Shown here in pieces: positions 24,709 to 34,682 of a DNA stretch of 64,000 nt (position 1 is its first letter; each line of letters begins with the position of its first letter). This DNA comes from an uncultured Eubacterium sp. (GTDB lineage: Bacteria > Bacillota > Clostridia > Lachnospirales > Lachnospiraceae): NCBI GenBank assembly GCA_947089855.1, contig CAMUML010000001.1, positions 157,844-221,843 of the forward strand, in the 5' to 3' direction. The position numbers and the translations under genes were made by a program. The notes beneath the pieces were generated by a model. It had not been told where the DNA came from, did no database searches, and was given only the letters and a program-made list of their open reading frames with translations.

Positions 24709-25341
24709 TTATTGGTTGGTAAACGGGTGTGCCCCTGTTTTTGTGCGTACAATGCGTATCGCTTCTTCTATTTTTGCAGGGTCTTTTTTGCCGTCTGTTT
24801 CCACGCCGCTGGACAGGTCCAGGGCATAAGCGCCAGTAGACAGTGCAGCCACCAGGTTGCCGCTGTGGATACCGCCTGCCAAAAAATAAGGTTTTGTGCA
24901 ATGGCATTTATGGATAAGGTTCCAGTCAAAGGTGCGTCCGGTGCCGCCAGTGCCATTGTCAAATAGCATGTAGTCGGCAGTGCTGCCGGCCCAGCGTAGG
25001 ATGTCAGCATCGCATTTGATGGATACGGCTTTGATTATGGGCTTGCCGGTATGTTGCTTTAGCCATTGTATGTCGGATTCTGTTTCAGTGCCATGCAGCT
25101 GTATGATGTCGATGATTTTTTTTGTACATAGGCTGGCAATGGCCTCTTTGGGTTCATTGACAAATACGCCTACAGCTAAAATTTTAGATAATAATTGCTG
25201 TTTTAAATTTTCTGCTTGGCTGGGGGTAATATAGCGTCGGCTTTTTGGGGCAAAAACAAAACCGATATAATCTGGTTGATAGTTGTTTGCAGCTTGTATA
25301 TCCTGTAGGGTGGAAAGGCCGCATATTTTTATTTTAGCCAT
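24709..25341 (-). CDS. trpF: phosphoribosylanthranilate isomerase
   Basis: 210 residues, a TIM-barrel with KICGLS (catalytic Cys), [18 protein letters not shown] and LAGGIHSGN. It performs the Amadori step between TrpD and TrpC. It is a separate protein here, not fused to TrpC. It starts 97 bases after trpC, the largest gap inside the operon, and that gap holds a strong mRNA structure. Confidence 0.94.
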   Translation of the reverse strand: MAKIKICGLSTLQDIQAANNYQPDYIGFVFAPKSRRYITPSQAENLKQQLLSKILAVGVFVNEPKEAIASLCTKKIIDIIQLHGTETESDIQWLKQHTGKPIIKAVSIKCDADILRWAGSTADYMLFDNGTGGTGRTFDWNLIHKCHCTKPYFLAGGIHSGNLVAALSTGAYALDLSSGVETDGKKDPAKIEEAIRIVRTKTGAHPFTNQ

Positions 25342-25384
25342 TCTATATGCCTTTCATTTTGCATTTTATACTGCACGCCGGTTA

Positions 25385-25464
25385 AATTTACAGCATGCTC
25401 CGACTGCAGGCCGCAAGCCATATACTTTCCTGTCTGCGTCACTGTAAATTCTTGCGGCCTGCAG
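25385..25464 (-). other. interleaved inverted repeats at the trpC-trpF junction (pseudoknot-capable)
   Basis: CTGCAGGCCGCAAG (25404-25417) is a perfect inverted copy of 25451-25464, and AATTTACAG (25385-25393) is a perfect inverted copy of 25442-25450. The pairs interleave rather than nest, so the mRNA could form an H-type pseudoknot spanning the trpC stop codon. No T-run follows, so simple termination is unlikely. Confidence 0.65.
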
Positions 25465-26269
25465 TATAGTTCGGCATTGCCTGGTTTATGCTGGAGTGTA
25501 ATTCTTCCAGCATTTGTTTTTTGTTTGGAGCCAGCATCAGTGTTTCGCCGATTAAGACGGCGTCGGTACCGTTTTGATAGAGCTGTGCTATATCGTCGGA
25601 ATTGCGGATGCCGCTTTCGGACACATAAACGATATGGCCTGGTACCATGCTGCGCAGGCGGAGGCTGGTTGTAATATCCACTTGAAAAGTGTTGAGGTCA
25701 CGGTTGTTTACACCGATGATCCGGGCGCCGCAGTTTATGGCACGTGTAACTTCTTGGGCAGTGTGGGCTTCTACTAGCGCGGATAAACCAAGGTTTTCTG
25801 ATATTTTTAAATATTCTTTTAATTCGTCGTCTGTTAAAATGGCACAAATCAGAAGGATAGCAGCTGCGCCTAGTACCTTGGCTTCGTAAATCATATAGGG
25901 GTCGATCGTAAAATCTTTACGCAGTACTGGAATGGACAGTCCGGCGGCGATTTCTTGAAGGTATTGGTTTTGCCCTTGGAAATAATAGGGTTCCGTCAGA
26001 CAGGAAACGGCTGCGGCACCGGCCTGTTCGTAGGCTTTTGCAATCTCAAGGTACGGGAAATTAGGGGCAATAAGCCCTTTGGATGGAGACGCTTTTTTTA
26101 CCTCGCAGATAAAAGAAATTCCTGGGTTTTTTAATGCAGATTCAAATGGAAAATGGGTATCCGCTGGTATTGCTTCCGCCTGCGCACGCATTGCAGCCAA
26201 AGGCAGCTGTGCTTTTTGGCCGGCTACCCGCTGCCTTGTTTTTGATGCGATCTCGCTTAATATCGACAT
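25439..26269 (-). CDS. trpC: indole-3-glycerol-phosphate synthase
   Basis: 276 residues with FICEVKKASPSKG, AVSCLTEPYYFQG, VLRKDFTIDPYMIYEA, ALVEAH, IIGVNNRDLNTF and VYVSESGI, the full set of TIM-barrel active-site motifs. It closes the indole ring. The last codons form one arm of the trpC-trpF pseudoknot-like structure, which explains the unusual tail AGRKNLQ. Confidence 0.95.
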   Translation of the reverse strand: MSILSEIASKTRQRVAGQKAQLPLAAMRAQAEAIPADTHFPFESALKNPGISFICEVKKASPSKGLIAPNFPYLEIAKAYEQAGAAAVSCLTEPYYFQGQNQYLQEIAAGLSIPVLRKDFTIDPYMIYEAKVLGAAAILLICAILTDDELKEYLKISENLGLSALVEAHTAQEVTRAINCGARIIGVNNRDLNTFQVDITTSLRLRSMVPGHIVYVSESGIRNSDDIAQLYQNGTDAVLIGETLMLAPNKKQMLEELHSSINQAMPNYTAGRKNLQ

Positions 26270-26305
26270 ATCCGTTTATCCTTTCTTTTATTAGTAAATG
26301 GTCCA

Positions 26306-27313
26306 TTATTGATTCGATAGTTTCACAAATGCTTCTAAGCGTGCGGCTGCGGCACCGGTGTCGATCAGCTGTTGGGCCATATGGACGCCTTGTTCTAGGG
26401 ATTCTGCTTTGCCGGCTACATATAGCCCTGCGCCGGCGTTTAGGGTAACGGCATTCCTTTTGGGGCCTTTTTGGCCGTTTAGGATGCTGCGGGTGATCGC
26501 TGCATTTTCTTCGGGGGTTCCGCCGCGCAGTTCTGTTTTTGGGCAGGTTTCGTAGCCGAACTGTTCCGGTGTTATGGTATAGGAATGGAAGCTGCCGTTT
26601 TTGACCTCACACACGGTTGTTGGGGCGCTTATGGATATTTCATCTAATACGTCCTGGCCGTATACAACCATTGCATTTTTTACACCTAGATTTGACAAAA
26701 CTTTTGCAAGCGGCTCTACCAACAATTCGTCATAGACACCCATAACCTGCATATTGGCGCCGGCTGGGTTTGTCAGTGGGCCAAGGATATTGAAGACCGT
26801 GCGGATGCCCAATTCTTTCCGTACAGGCGCTACGTATTTCATAGCTAAATGGTAGTTCTGGGCGAAAAGGAAGCAGATGTGGATCTGGTTCAGCAATTCT
26901 GTGCTTTTTTCCGGCGGGATGGAAATATTGACACCGAGCGCTTCTAATACGTCGGCCGCACCACACTGGCTGGATGCTGCGCGGTTGCCGTGTTTGGCGA
27001 CGGGTACGCCACCTGCGGAAATGACGATTGCTGCGGTTGTCGAGATGTTAAAGGAATTGGACCTATCCCCGCCGGTGCCTACGATTTCCAGTACATCCAT
27101 ATCATGCAAAAGGCGGATACAATGGGCGCGCATCCCTTCTGCAGAGCCTGTGATTTCTTCGATCGTTTCTCCTTTCATGGCAAGTGCGGTTAGGTAGGCA
27201 CTCATTTGTATTTGGCTTGTTTTTCCGTCCATAATTTCATCCATTACGGTACGGGCAGTTTCGTGGCTTAGGTTTTCTTTGTTTCCCAATGCTATAATTG
27301 CTTCTTTAATCAT
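26306..27313 (-). CDS. trpD: anthranilate phosphoribosyltransferase
   Basis: 335 residues with the PRPP-binding [36 protein letters not shown] and [11 protein letters not shown] motifs. The start overlaps the trpG stop by four bases (ATGA), showing translational coupling. It is a separate protein and is not fused to TrpG. Confidence 0.95.
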   Translation of the reverse strand: MIKEAIIALGNKENLSHETARTVMDEIMDGKTSQIQMSAYLTALAMKGETIEEITGSAEGMRAHCIRLLHDMDVLEIVGTGGDRSNSFNISTTAAIVISAGGVPVAKHGNRAASSQCGAADVLEALGVNISIPPEKSTELLNQIHICFLFAQNYHLAMKYVAPVRKELGIRTVFNILGPLTNPAGANMQVMGVYDELLVEPLAKVLSNLGVKNAMVVYGQDVLDEISISAPTTVCEVKNGSFHSYTITPEQFGYETCPKTELRGGTPEENAAITRSILNGQKGPKRNAVTLNAGAGLYVAGKAESLEQGVHMAQQLIDTGAAAARLEAFVKLSNQ

Positions 27314-27885
27314 TTTTTTATTTCCTCCAAAAAATTGTTGATGATTGTATAGCCGTCTGGCGTTAATATGGACTCTGGATGGAACTGGAGCCCGTAGACT
27401 GGAAGGCTTTTGTGTTCGATGGCCATAATTTCCCCTTGCCCGCTGACCGCTGTTATTTTCAGGCAGCTAGGCAGCTTGCTTTTTACGGCGGCCAATGAGT
27501 GGTACCTGGCTACGGGTATGCGTCCCTCCATGCCAGAAAAAATCCGGCTGCTTGTATCCAGCTGTATGATAGATGTTTTTCCATGCATCAACTGGGTAGC
27601 ATAAGATACTTCGCCGCCGAAAGCTTCGTAGATGGCCTGGTGGCCGAGGCAGACGCCGAAAATAGGGATTTCGCCGGACAGGCTGCGTACAGCTTCTACA
27701 CAAATGCCTGCGTCGGCCGGCCTGCCAGGGCCGGGGGAAAGGAAGATGGCGTCTGGCTTTTGGGCACGTATTTCATGGATTGAAAGCGCATCGTTTCTGG
27801 CAACTGAAATATCTGGGCGGATACTTCCAATTAGCTGGTATAGGTTATAGGAAAAACTGTCATAGTTGTCAATTAATAAAATCAT
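27310..27885 (-). CDS. trpG: anthranilate synthase glutamine amidotransferase subunit
   Basis: 191 residues. The triad region is visible: GVCLGHQAI (Cys nucleophile), the oxyanion loop [12 protein letters not shown], and the His/Glu in [11 protein letters not shown]. It supplies ammonia to TrpE. The start overlaps the trpE stop by four bases. In some bacteria the same subunit also serves PabB; no pab gene is nearby. Confidence 0.95.
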   Translation of the reverse strand: MILLIDNYDSFSYNLYQLIGSIRPDISVARNDALSIHEIRAQKPDAIFLSPGPGRPADAGICVEAVRSLSGEIPIFGVCLGHQAIYEAFGGEVSYATQLMHGKTSIIQLDTSSRIFSGMEGRIPVARYHSLAAVKSKLPSCLKITAVSGQGEIMAIEHKSLPVYGLQFHPESILTPDGYTIINNFLEEIKK

Positions 27886-29360
27886 AGGTCAATTCCTCCT
27901 TCGGCCTGCTGTAAGGCATGCAGGACGGCTTTAGCCTTATTGGCGCATTCGTTATATTCTGTTTCCGGCACACTGTCTGCTACAATGCCTGCGCCGGAAC
28001 GGACAAAGACTTTTCCGTTTTTGGCAAATGCAATGCGGATAGCAATGCAGGTATCCAGGTTGCCGGTGAAATCGATATATCCGATAGCGCCTCCGTAAAT
28101 GCCCCGCTTGTTGTTTTCCAGTTCATTGATGATTTCACAGGCACGCAGTTTTGGTGCACCGGAAAGCGTCCCGGCTGGCAGGATAGCATCTATGGCATCC
28201 AAGGCATCTTTTCCTGCTTGTAGGGTACCCTTTACCGTAGAACCGATATGCATTACATGGGAAAAGCGTTCGATGCACAGGTAGTTTTCTACCTCGACGG
28301 AACCAAGCTCACTGATTTTGCCAATATCATTCCGGCCAAGGTCAACCAGCATATTGTGTTCGGCCAGTTCCTTTTCATCCGAAAGCAGGCTCTTTTCCAG
28401 CGCCAAATCTTCTGCTTTATCAGCACCCCTTGGCCTTGTACCAGCCAGCGGGAAGGTATGCAGGGTGCCTTCCTCTAGCTTTACCAGTGTTTCCGGCGAT
28501 GCACCCGCAATTTCAATATCATCGCTGGAAAAATAAAACATATATGGCGATGGGTTGCCAGCCCGCAGGATGCGGTAAGTATCTAACAGGCTTCCCTCGA
28601 TGTCGGCTTCTGCGCGGTTGGACAGCACAACTTGGAAAATATCGCCTTCCCGGATATAATGTTTGCATTTTTCCACAAGCCTGCAATAGGTTTCTTTGTC
28701 AAATAGGTAACGGAAGCTGCTTTTGAACCTTAATGGAGGGTTGACAGCCGGTACGCCATGCAACAGCAGATCCGCCATTTCCTGCAATGCAAGCGTGCCT
28801 TCCTGATAGGATGCTTTTAGGTTGTCAGTTTTTATATTTACAATTAATAAAACTTTCTGGTGGTAGTTGTCAAAAGCGATTATTTTGTCGAAAAGCATCA
28901 GGTCTACGTCCTGGAAAGACTCCTCATCTTTGGCGTCCAGCTGCAGCTTTGGTTCGCTGTATTTCATGTAGTCGTAGGAAAAATATCCTACCAGGCCGCC
29001 GCAAAAGGGAGGCATCCCTTTGAGCTTTGGCGCTTTATTTGCTTTCAGGATCTTGCGGATCAGCTGGCTTGGATGTGCAGCCTGTTTTGTTTGGGTTGTA
29101 GTAGGGCCTGTTATTTTTACGGTGCTATCTTTGCCGGTGATTTCGAGCGTCGGGTCATAGCCTAAGAAAGAATACCGTCCCCATTGTTTCGATGGCTCGG
29201 CGCTTTCCAGCAAAAAACAGTGGCGGCTGGCTTGCTTTAAGCGGCGGATTGCCATAACTGGGGTAATGGAATCCGAATAAAGTTCCAGTTTTAAGGGTAA
29301 GCGGTAGTAGTGGCCCTGTTCCAATACCTGTTCTGCCTCAGTTAGAGATGGATAAATCAT
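27882..29360 (-). CDS. trpE: anthranilate synthase component I
   Basis: 492 residues from ATG 29360 after AAGGAGG. The chorismate-binding C-terminal half shows IFQVVLSNRAEAD, GASPETLVKLE, PLAGTRPRGADKAED, ELAEHNMLVDLGRNDIG, and IYGGAIGYIDFTGN. The N-terminal domain carries the LLESAE motif for tryptophan feedback. It is the first gene of the operon and is preceded by a T-box leader. Confidence 0.95.
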   Translation of the reverse strand: MIYPSLTEAEQVLEQGHYYRLPLKLELYSDSITPVMAIRRLKQASRHCFLLESAEPSKQWGRYSFLGYDPTLEITGKDSTVKITGPTTTQTKQAAHPSQLIRKILKANKAPKLKGMPPFCGGLVGYFSYDYMKYSEPKLQLDAKDEESFQDVDLMLFDKIIAFDNYHQKVLLIVNIKTDNLKASYQEGTLALQEMADLLLHGVPAVNPPLRFKSSFRYLFDKETYCRLVEKCKHYIREGDIFQVVLSNRAEADIEGSLLDTYRILRAGNPSPYMFYFSSDDIEIAGASPETLVKLEEGTLHTFPLAGTRPRGADKAEDLALEKSLLSDEKELAEHNMLVDLGRNDIGKISELGSVEVENYLCIERFSHVMHIGSTVKGTLQAGKDALDAIDAILPAGTLSGAPKLRACEIINELENNKRGIYGGAIGYIDFTGNLDTCIAIRIAFAKNGKVFVRSGAGIVADSVPETEYNECANKAKAVLHALQQAEGGIDL

Positions 29361-29526
29361 AGGTGCCTCCTTATGTTTTTTATAATTAGGAAATCTTTGC
29401 AGCTGTAGCATAAAACAGCAAGCTAAACAAGCAAGTACTCGCATGCGTCTGCCGGCACAAAATATAGAACCCAGCAAGATTTTTTAAAAGATGGTTATGG
29501 TTTGATGGTATTGGGATAAAAAAGGG

Positions 29527-29595
29527 GTGAAACAATAAAAAAACACCCAATCCATGACAATAGTCTAAAAACATCATCAAGGACGGGTGTATTAG
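29527..29595 (-). terminator. leader terminator before trpE
   Basis: On the minus strand ACACCC and TCC pair with GGA and GGGTGT around a loop that can itself fold, followed by TTTTTTT. It lies about 170 bases before trpE and some 235 bases after the T-box motif. The CGTCC segment at its base resembles the one that usually follows a T-box directly. Confidence 0.7.
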
Positions 29596-29828
29596 GATCA
29601 TCAATCATCAGAATTGGGATAAAAATACAATATTTTGATAAAATCTTTCCTAATTATGGACGCATCAAAATACAGTACCCTCTTTTAAAATAAAAATCTG
29701 ATTCTTCCGATCTATCTGATAAACCTTCTGCCTATTATTGAGATAAAATATAGAAGGATATATTTATGAAAGGTTTCCTCTATGGATTGATCCCTCTACC
29801 TACTATCCATTGGTTTATCATGATTCAT

Positions 29829-30085
29829 CCGCGGTGCCACCTTGTTTTACAGGGATCCCCTGTACACTTTGGCGAGATACCATCATATCTCTGGCCCCTT
29901 ACGCGTGCCTCACGTCGCAGAATACTCAGCAGGCAAGCCTGCTTTTGACTGCGCCCTCCGTGGTCCATTTAATAACCTGCGTTTAATCCGGCTCCCACCT
30001 ACCCGGACTCTCTGGATATGCACAATTATTTTTATCTCCACATCAACGGTTTGCGAATATTTGATTGTCGGTTTTATTTTTAACT
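29829..30085 (-). promoter_or_regulatory. T-box riboswitch, tryptophan (UGG) specifier
   Basis: The minus strand holds the T-box motif AAGGTGGCACCGCGG (29843-29829) that pairs with the uncharged tRNA acceptor end. Upstream is a typical Stem I apical segment (AGAGAGTCCGGGTAGGTGGG region, about 30010). Between them ATGGACCAC places a UGG codon at 29967-29965 followed by A, the usual specifier layout. tRNA-Trp lacking tryptophan would allow read-through into trpE. Confidence 0.88.
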
Positions 30086-30114
30086 ATTAAAACACAGGAT
30101 GTGCCGTTTGTCAA
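30086..30114 (-). promoter_or_regulatory. trp operon promoter
   Basis: TTGACA (30114-30109) and TTTAAT (30091-30086) on the minus strand are 17 bases apart. The -35 box overlaps the stop codon of the SNF2 helicase gene, and the T-box leader begins directly downstream. Confidence 0.65.
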
Positions 30115-33100
30115 TCCTTTTTTTCTTCCAGTACACAGATAAGCTGTTCTTTGTCAAGCCCGGTAATCGATATGCCGTCTTCGGAAATGATAGAATCGGC
30201 CAGGTTTTGCTTGTCTTCCTGCATTTTTAGGATCCGTTCTTCAATGGTACCTTTCATGATCAGCCGCAAAACAGTTACCTTATTGTCCTGGCCAATGCGG
30301 TATGCGCGGTCTGTGGCCTGATTTTGGGCGGCGAGGTTCCACCATGGGTCGTAGTGGATCACCATATCGGCGGCGGTCAGGTTCAGTCCGGTTCCGCCGG
30401 CTTTTAAGGAAATTAGAAACACATCTGCATTTCCGCTTTGGAATTCGCCAACCAGCCGCCTGCGTTCTTCTTTGCTCGTTTTACCCGTTAAGAGGAACGT
30501 GCGCAGCCCTTGCTCACACAATAAGCCATGCAGCCGTTCCAGCATGGAGGCAAATTGGGAAAAAAGCAGTATTTTGTGGCCAGCGCTGGCCGCGTGCCCT
30601 ACCACTTCCAGGCAGGTATTTGTTTTGGCAGAGCCGTGGCTATAATTTTCGTATACGAGCGCAGGGTCGCAGCAGATTTGGCGCAGTGCGGTCAGTTCCG
30701 CCAATATCTGGAGCTTTTGCGTTTTAAACTCTGCTTCGGTTTGATGGGAAATGGTCATAATAAGCTGTTTTTCCCGTGCCTGGTAAATATTGTTTTGTTC
30801 AGTGTCCATTTTGGCATAGACGACTTCTTCGATTTTATCCGGCAGTTCTTTTAATACATCTTTTTTTAGCCTGCGAAGGATAAAAGGGCGGACAAAGCGG
30901 GCAAGGCGCAGCCGGGCGGCATCGTCTTTGCATTCCGTAATGGGGCTTTCCAGTTCTTCTTTAAACCGTTTATAACTAAATAGGTATCCAGGCATCAAAA
31001 ATTCAAAAATACTCCATAGTTCGCTCAGGCGGTTTTCGATCGGAGTCCCAGTCAGTGCAAACCGGCAGCTACAGGAAATGGATTTGACAGATTTGGCCGC
31101 CTGTGTGGAAGTATTTTTGATATATTGAGCCTCATCGATAATCATATAATCAAATTGCTTGTTTTCATAATAATCTATATCGCGTTTTAATAAATCATAA
31201 GAAGTAATCAATATGTCTTGATCTTGCCAGCCTTCAATCTGTATTTGCCTGGCTGGGGCAGGCCCGGCAACCGCTATGGCCTTTGCGGACGGGTAAAAAC
31301 GGCGGCATTCTTCTTCCCAGTTGTATACGAGGGAAGAAGGGCAGACAACAAGCGCATGGCAGCCCGGATGGCTGGCTAATAAGGCCAGTACCTGCAGCGT
31401 TTTTCCAAGCCCCATGTCGTCGGCCAGGATACCGCCAAATCCATATTTTGCAAGGGTGCATAGCCATTGGAAACCGATTTCCTGGTAGGGCCGCATTATA
31501 GCAGTAATCTGTGCAGGAACTTCGTTTTCGCCGTCTTCCATGGAACGCATGGCACGGATAATTGTCTTGAAATCTTTGTCACGGTCCAGCCGGATGGATT
31601 CGGCATTGTCTTTCATTAATGCATCCAGATATAAAGAACGGTACAGCGGGATTTCGGCTTTGCGTTCTTTGAGCTGTTCTTTGGAAAGGTGCAGGCCGTC
31701 CGTTAATTCTACTAATACTGCCAGTGAGTTTTCGTCCATCCGGAGAAATTCTCCGGTGTTTAGTTTATGATATTTCTTTTTTTTACGGTAATCCGAAAGG
31801 ATGTCCATAATTTCTTGTGCATTCATGCCTTCTACATTCCAGCTGACATCCAGCAGGCGCCCCTTGACGGAAATACCGGCGGTAACGGGCGGCATAGAAA
31901 CCACACGCATGTTTTTGAAACGGTCGGTGGCATAAACTTCCGATACCGCTTCCAGTTGGTGCAGGCCGGTTTCCAAGAATTCCAGCATCGCATCTTCCTG
32001 TTTGCTGTAGTAGGTTTTCTGGTCGGAAGCGATGGCAAAATAATTTTCCAAAATAGTACGTACCTGGAATTCGCTGCGGATGTCGCGTGCAGCCTCTTCT
32101 TTTGCTGGGATTTTTGCCACATCGTATGCTTGCGTGCCATACAGCACCTGGGCACGGCATTCGATATGGTCGCCGATCTTATCCAGATAGCAGCGGAATA
32201 CAGCCTCTTCTGGTTCATAGGAGGCAAAATCGACCTGTTCGATGCTGACGCCCAGGGTGTCTTTGACCATTGGAAGTACATTTTTGGAAAAGGCGCCAAA
32301 GTCCTGTTCGCTTAGGTAAAATGTTGGGTTTTTTAGTTTTTCTTCCCCCAAGTAGCTACGGTAGCGCCCATAATAGCTGTGGTTTTTCATTTTTTCCCGT
32401 TCTTGGGACATTAGCTTTAAAAACCCTTTTACTTGTTCGTAATAGTCCTTTGTGCAGATATAAAAGCATCCGTTCCATAAAATATACCATTGCCTGCGGC
32501 CTTCAGTTAAAAAAACGGGTTCCAGTTCGACCTGCGCACCTTTGTACCTCGTACCGGAAATGCGCAGAGGAAGGCGTGGGTTTTGGCGGATAACTGGGAC
32601 GTCTGCATCCTGGCTGGTTAATTGGTCGTCTACATGCAGCGTTTTCCCTTCGTACAATTCCATTAACAGGTCGAGCATAGCTGGAGAGAGCGTGCAGGAA
32701 CGGCGCATTTGTGTATTTCCATAGCCATAGCCCTGGTAGCGGTAAGAATATTCGTTTTCGTTATCCAATTCTAATAACAGATTAACAATACCGGTGGATT
32801 CCCTGGTAAATGCACTTTGGCTATGGGTAAATGCCAGTTTTTTGCCGTAGGAAACATAGCGCATCTGTTTGATGTTTTCAATAAGTTCTGGAATGTCCTT
32901 TACGACATAGAGCTGGGTAATGCCAATCTTAAGTTCTAATGATTCCCGTCCAGCTTCCAGGTGCAGGATCGGTATTAGCCGCACATCCCCATTGCCGTAT
33001 TCCTGGCAGAACTGGTTGCGGTCTTGGAGGACATAGTAGTCCAGCAGTTTTTTTAAGGCATTATCGCTTGGGATGTCATTGCCATCTTCTGCTTTGCCCG

Positions 33101-33440
33101 TATCTTGGACGGTGCTTTTGGAATCTTCATATTGGTAATTGTATTCCATCATGGCAGCTACGAGATGTTTGCATGCGCCTGGATAGGATGCGTATGCTTT
33201 GCAAGTGCAGCGCATTTCTAAAATCTTAATTTTGGAATTGGAAGGCTGGGCGGTAATGCTAGTATGGTAAAATGGGCCGTGGCTGCTTTCTACATCCGCA
33301 TAAATCGTAAAGCTACCGTTTGGGCCTGGATCCAGTTTTAACCGGTGTACGCCATCTGCAGTAAAAATAGAATCTCCGCGGCAATATACATCATAGCTGG
33401 TGGCAGCTGCTAGAATGACGTCGTTACCTATTGCATCCAT
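30111..33440 (-). CDS. SNF2-family helicase with SWIM zinc finger
   Basis: 1109 residues. The N-terminal SWIM finger (MRCTCKAYASYPGACKHLVAA, CxC...CxH) lies at about residues 77-95. A middle region of about 500 residues matches the Firmicutes SNF2-associated domain. The C-terminal helicase has Walker A DDMGLGKTLQVLAL, DEAQ box IIDEAQYIKN, and later motifs LLTGKTSKEERR, LKAGGTGLNLT and ATDRAYRIGQ. It is a DNA-translocating ATPase probably involved in transcription or repair; a specific role is not known. It is not RapA, which lacks the SWIM finger. Confidence 0.92.
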   Translation of the reverse strand: MDAIGNDVILAAATSYDVYCRGDSIFTADGVHRLKLDPGPNGSFTIYADVESSHGPFYHTSITAQPSNSKIKILEMRCTCKAYASYPGACKHLVAAMMEYNYQYEDSKSTVQDTGKAEDGNDIPSDNALKKLLDYYVLQDRNQFCQEYGNGDVRLIPILHLEAGRESLELKIGITQLYVVKDIPELIENIKQMRYVSYGKKLAFTHSQSAFTRESTGIVNLLLELDNENEYSYRYQGYGYGNTQMRRSCTLSPAMLDLLMELYEGKTLHVDDQLTSQDADVPVIRQNPRLPLRISGTRYKGAQVELEPVFLTEGRRQWYILWNGCFYICTKDYYEQVKGFLKLMSQEREKMKNHSYYGRYRSYLGEEKLKNPTFYLSEQDFGAFSKNVLPMVKDTLGVSIEQVDFASYEPEEAVFRCYLDKIGDHIECRAQVLYGTQAYDVAKIPAKEEAARDIRSEFQVRTILENYFAIASDQKTYYSKQEDAMLEFLETGLHQLEAVSEVYATDRFKNMRVVSMPPVTAGISVKGRLLDVSWNVEGMNAQEIMDILSDYRKKKKYHKLNTGEFLRMDENSLAVLVELTDGLHLSKEQLKERKAEIPLYRSLYLDALMKDNAESIRLDRDKDFKTIIRAMRSMEDGENEVPAQITAIMRPYQEIGFQWLCTLAKYGFGGILADDMGLGKTLQVLALLASHPGCHALVVCPSSLVYNWEEECRRFYPSAKAIAVAGPAPARQIQIEGWQDQDILITSYDLLKRDIDYYENKQFDYMIIDEAQYIKNTSTQAAKSVKSISCSCRFALTGTPIENRLSELWSIFEFLMPGYLFSYKRFKEELESPITECKDDAARLRLARFVRPFILRRLKKDVLKELPDKIEEVVYAKMDTEQNNIYQAREKQLIMTISHQTEAEFKTQKLQILAELTALRQICCDPALVYENYSHGSAKTNTCLEVVGHAASAGHKILLFSQFASMLERLHGLLCEQGLRTFLLTGKTSKEERRRLVGEFQSGNADVFLISLKAGGTGLNLTAADMVIHYDPWWNLAAQNQATDRAYRIGQDNKVTVLRLIMKGTIEERILKMQEDKQNLADSIISEDGISITGLDKEQLICVLEEKKD

Positions 33441-33648
33441 TGTATTAAATCTCCATATTATTTGTTGGCCTACAGCTCTAAACGTTAGTGCACAGATAGT
33501 TGTTATGCCCTAAATGAAAAGTAATTGATAGCGGGTATATAAAAAAGCTGTAAACGGGTGTATTGAATAGTTGCTGTAAGTTGCGCTTTTTGCAGGCAAC
33601 TCTTTCATTATAACATGGATTGTATGGAAACACACTTTTTTCATAATT

Positions 33649-34479
33649 TTAAAACCACTTTTTTTTCTTGAAAAAATACAGCAAGGCGCCGCACACCAGC
33701 ACACTTGCACTAATAAATACTGGATAAGCATATTCCCAGTCAATCTCCGGCATATAGGAAAAATTCATTCCGTACCAGCCGACCATCAGCGTTAACGGCT
33801 GGAAGACGGTTGTAATTACTGTAAACAGGCGCATAAGGTTATTTTGATCGATGTCAATCTGGGCCTGGTAGGCTTCCCGCATCTGGGTCACATAATCGCG
33901 CAGGTTTAACACATTTTCCAAATAACGTGTTGTGCGGCTGGCCAATATCCGGAAATGCAGCACGCCTTCTTCGCTTAACAGGCCGTTTTCATTTAAGATT
34001 AAGCCGTCAATAATCGCATCAAGCTGTTCGTAATAACGCTTCAAGCGCAGCAGTTCTTTGCGGTATGAAATAATTTTTTGAATATAATTGTGGTTAAACC
34101 GTACCATTGCTGCCATCTCTGCATCAGCGACTTCGCACTCCAGGTCTTCCAAATTGTCCATATCATTTTTAAGCAGGTTGCGGAAAAACGTCCAAAGTGC
34201 GCGTTCATTTGTTTCTTCGGTGTGGAACAGGCTGCTTACCCGCCCATAGCCGCGTTGCCCTTCACATAAAAGGAACAGGTCTTCGTGGTCTAAATAAACG
34301 ATGACACGGCTGGCAGACAGCCCGGGTTGGCGGATGTCATACATAGGAAAAACAAATACGGTAAAATTTTTATAGCTTTCAAACGTTTCTGGATGTCCAC
34401 CGCAAATATAGTTTGCTACTTTAGGATCCATATAATGGGTATAGTTTTCGGCTTCGTCTGTATTAAGGATTTTTTGCAT
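33649..34479 (-). CDS. CorA-family divalent cation transporter
   Basis: 276 residues from ATG 34479, which follows GGAGG. A long cytoplasmic helical domain is followed by two C-terminal membrane helices. The selectivity motif YGMNF lies between TAFQPLTLMVGW-type helix one and the final helix ending in basic KKKKWF. It forms a pentameric Mg2+ (or Co2+/Ni2+) channel. The protein is slightly shorter than E. coli CorA. It is divergent from the aminotransferase gene. Confidence 0.9.
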   Translation of the reverse strand: MQKILNTDEAENYTHYMDPKVANYICGGHPETFESYKNFTVFVFPMYDIRQPGLSASRVIVYLDHEDLFLLCEGQRGYGRVSSLFHTEETNERALWTFFRNLLKNDMDNLEDLECEVADAEMAAMVRFNHNYIQKIISYRKELLRLKRYYEQLDAIIDGLILNENGLLSEEGVLHFRILASRTTRYLENVLNLRDYVTQMREAYQAQIDIDQNNLMRLFTVITTVFQPLTLMVGWYGMNFSYMPEIDWEYAYPVFISASVLVCGALLYFFKKKKWF

Positions 34480-34682
34480 GGAAGCTGCCTCCATTTAAAA
34501 TAAGGATCATAGTTCCCCAAATCAGACCTGTTTATACGGATAGCGGTTAAATTTTTGCTCAGAGGATTGGCATGGGGATTCTTTTTCAAATTGGCGTTTT
34601 ACAATCAGCTACAAGTTCACGATAATAAAAAACACTAGAGCGTGTTTAAAAAATGATTATTGTATAGTTGGAGGGATGGATT

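Noticed and set aside
23492-24907. N-terminally extended trpB frame from 24907
   Set aside because: The extra 75 codons overlap trpF in another frame and have a nonsense-like composition. The ATG at 24682 has normal spacing and gives the standard TrpB start.
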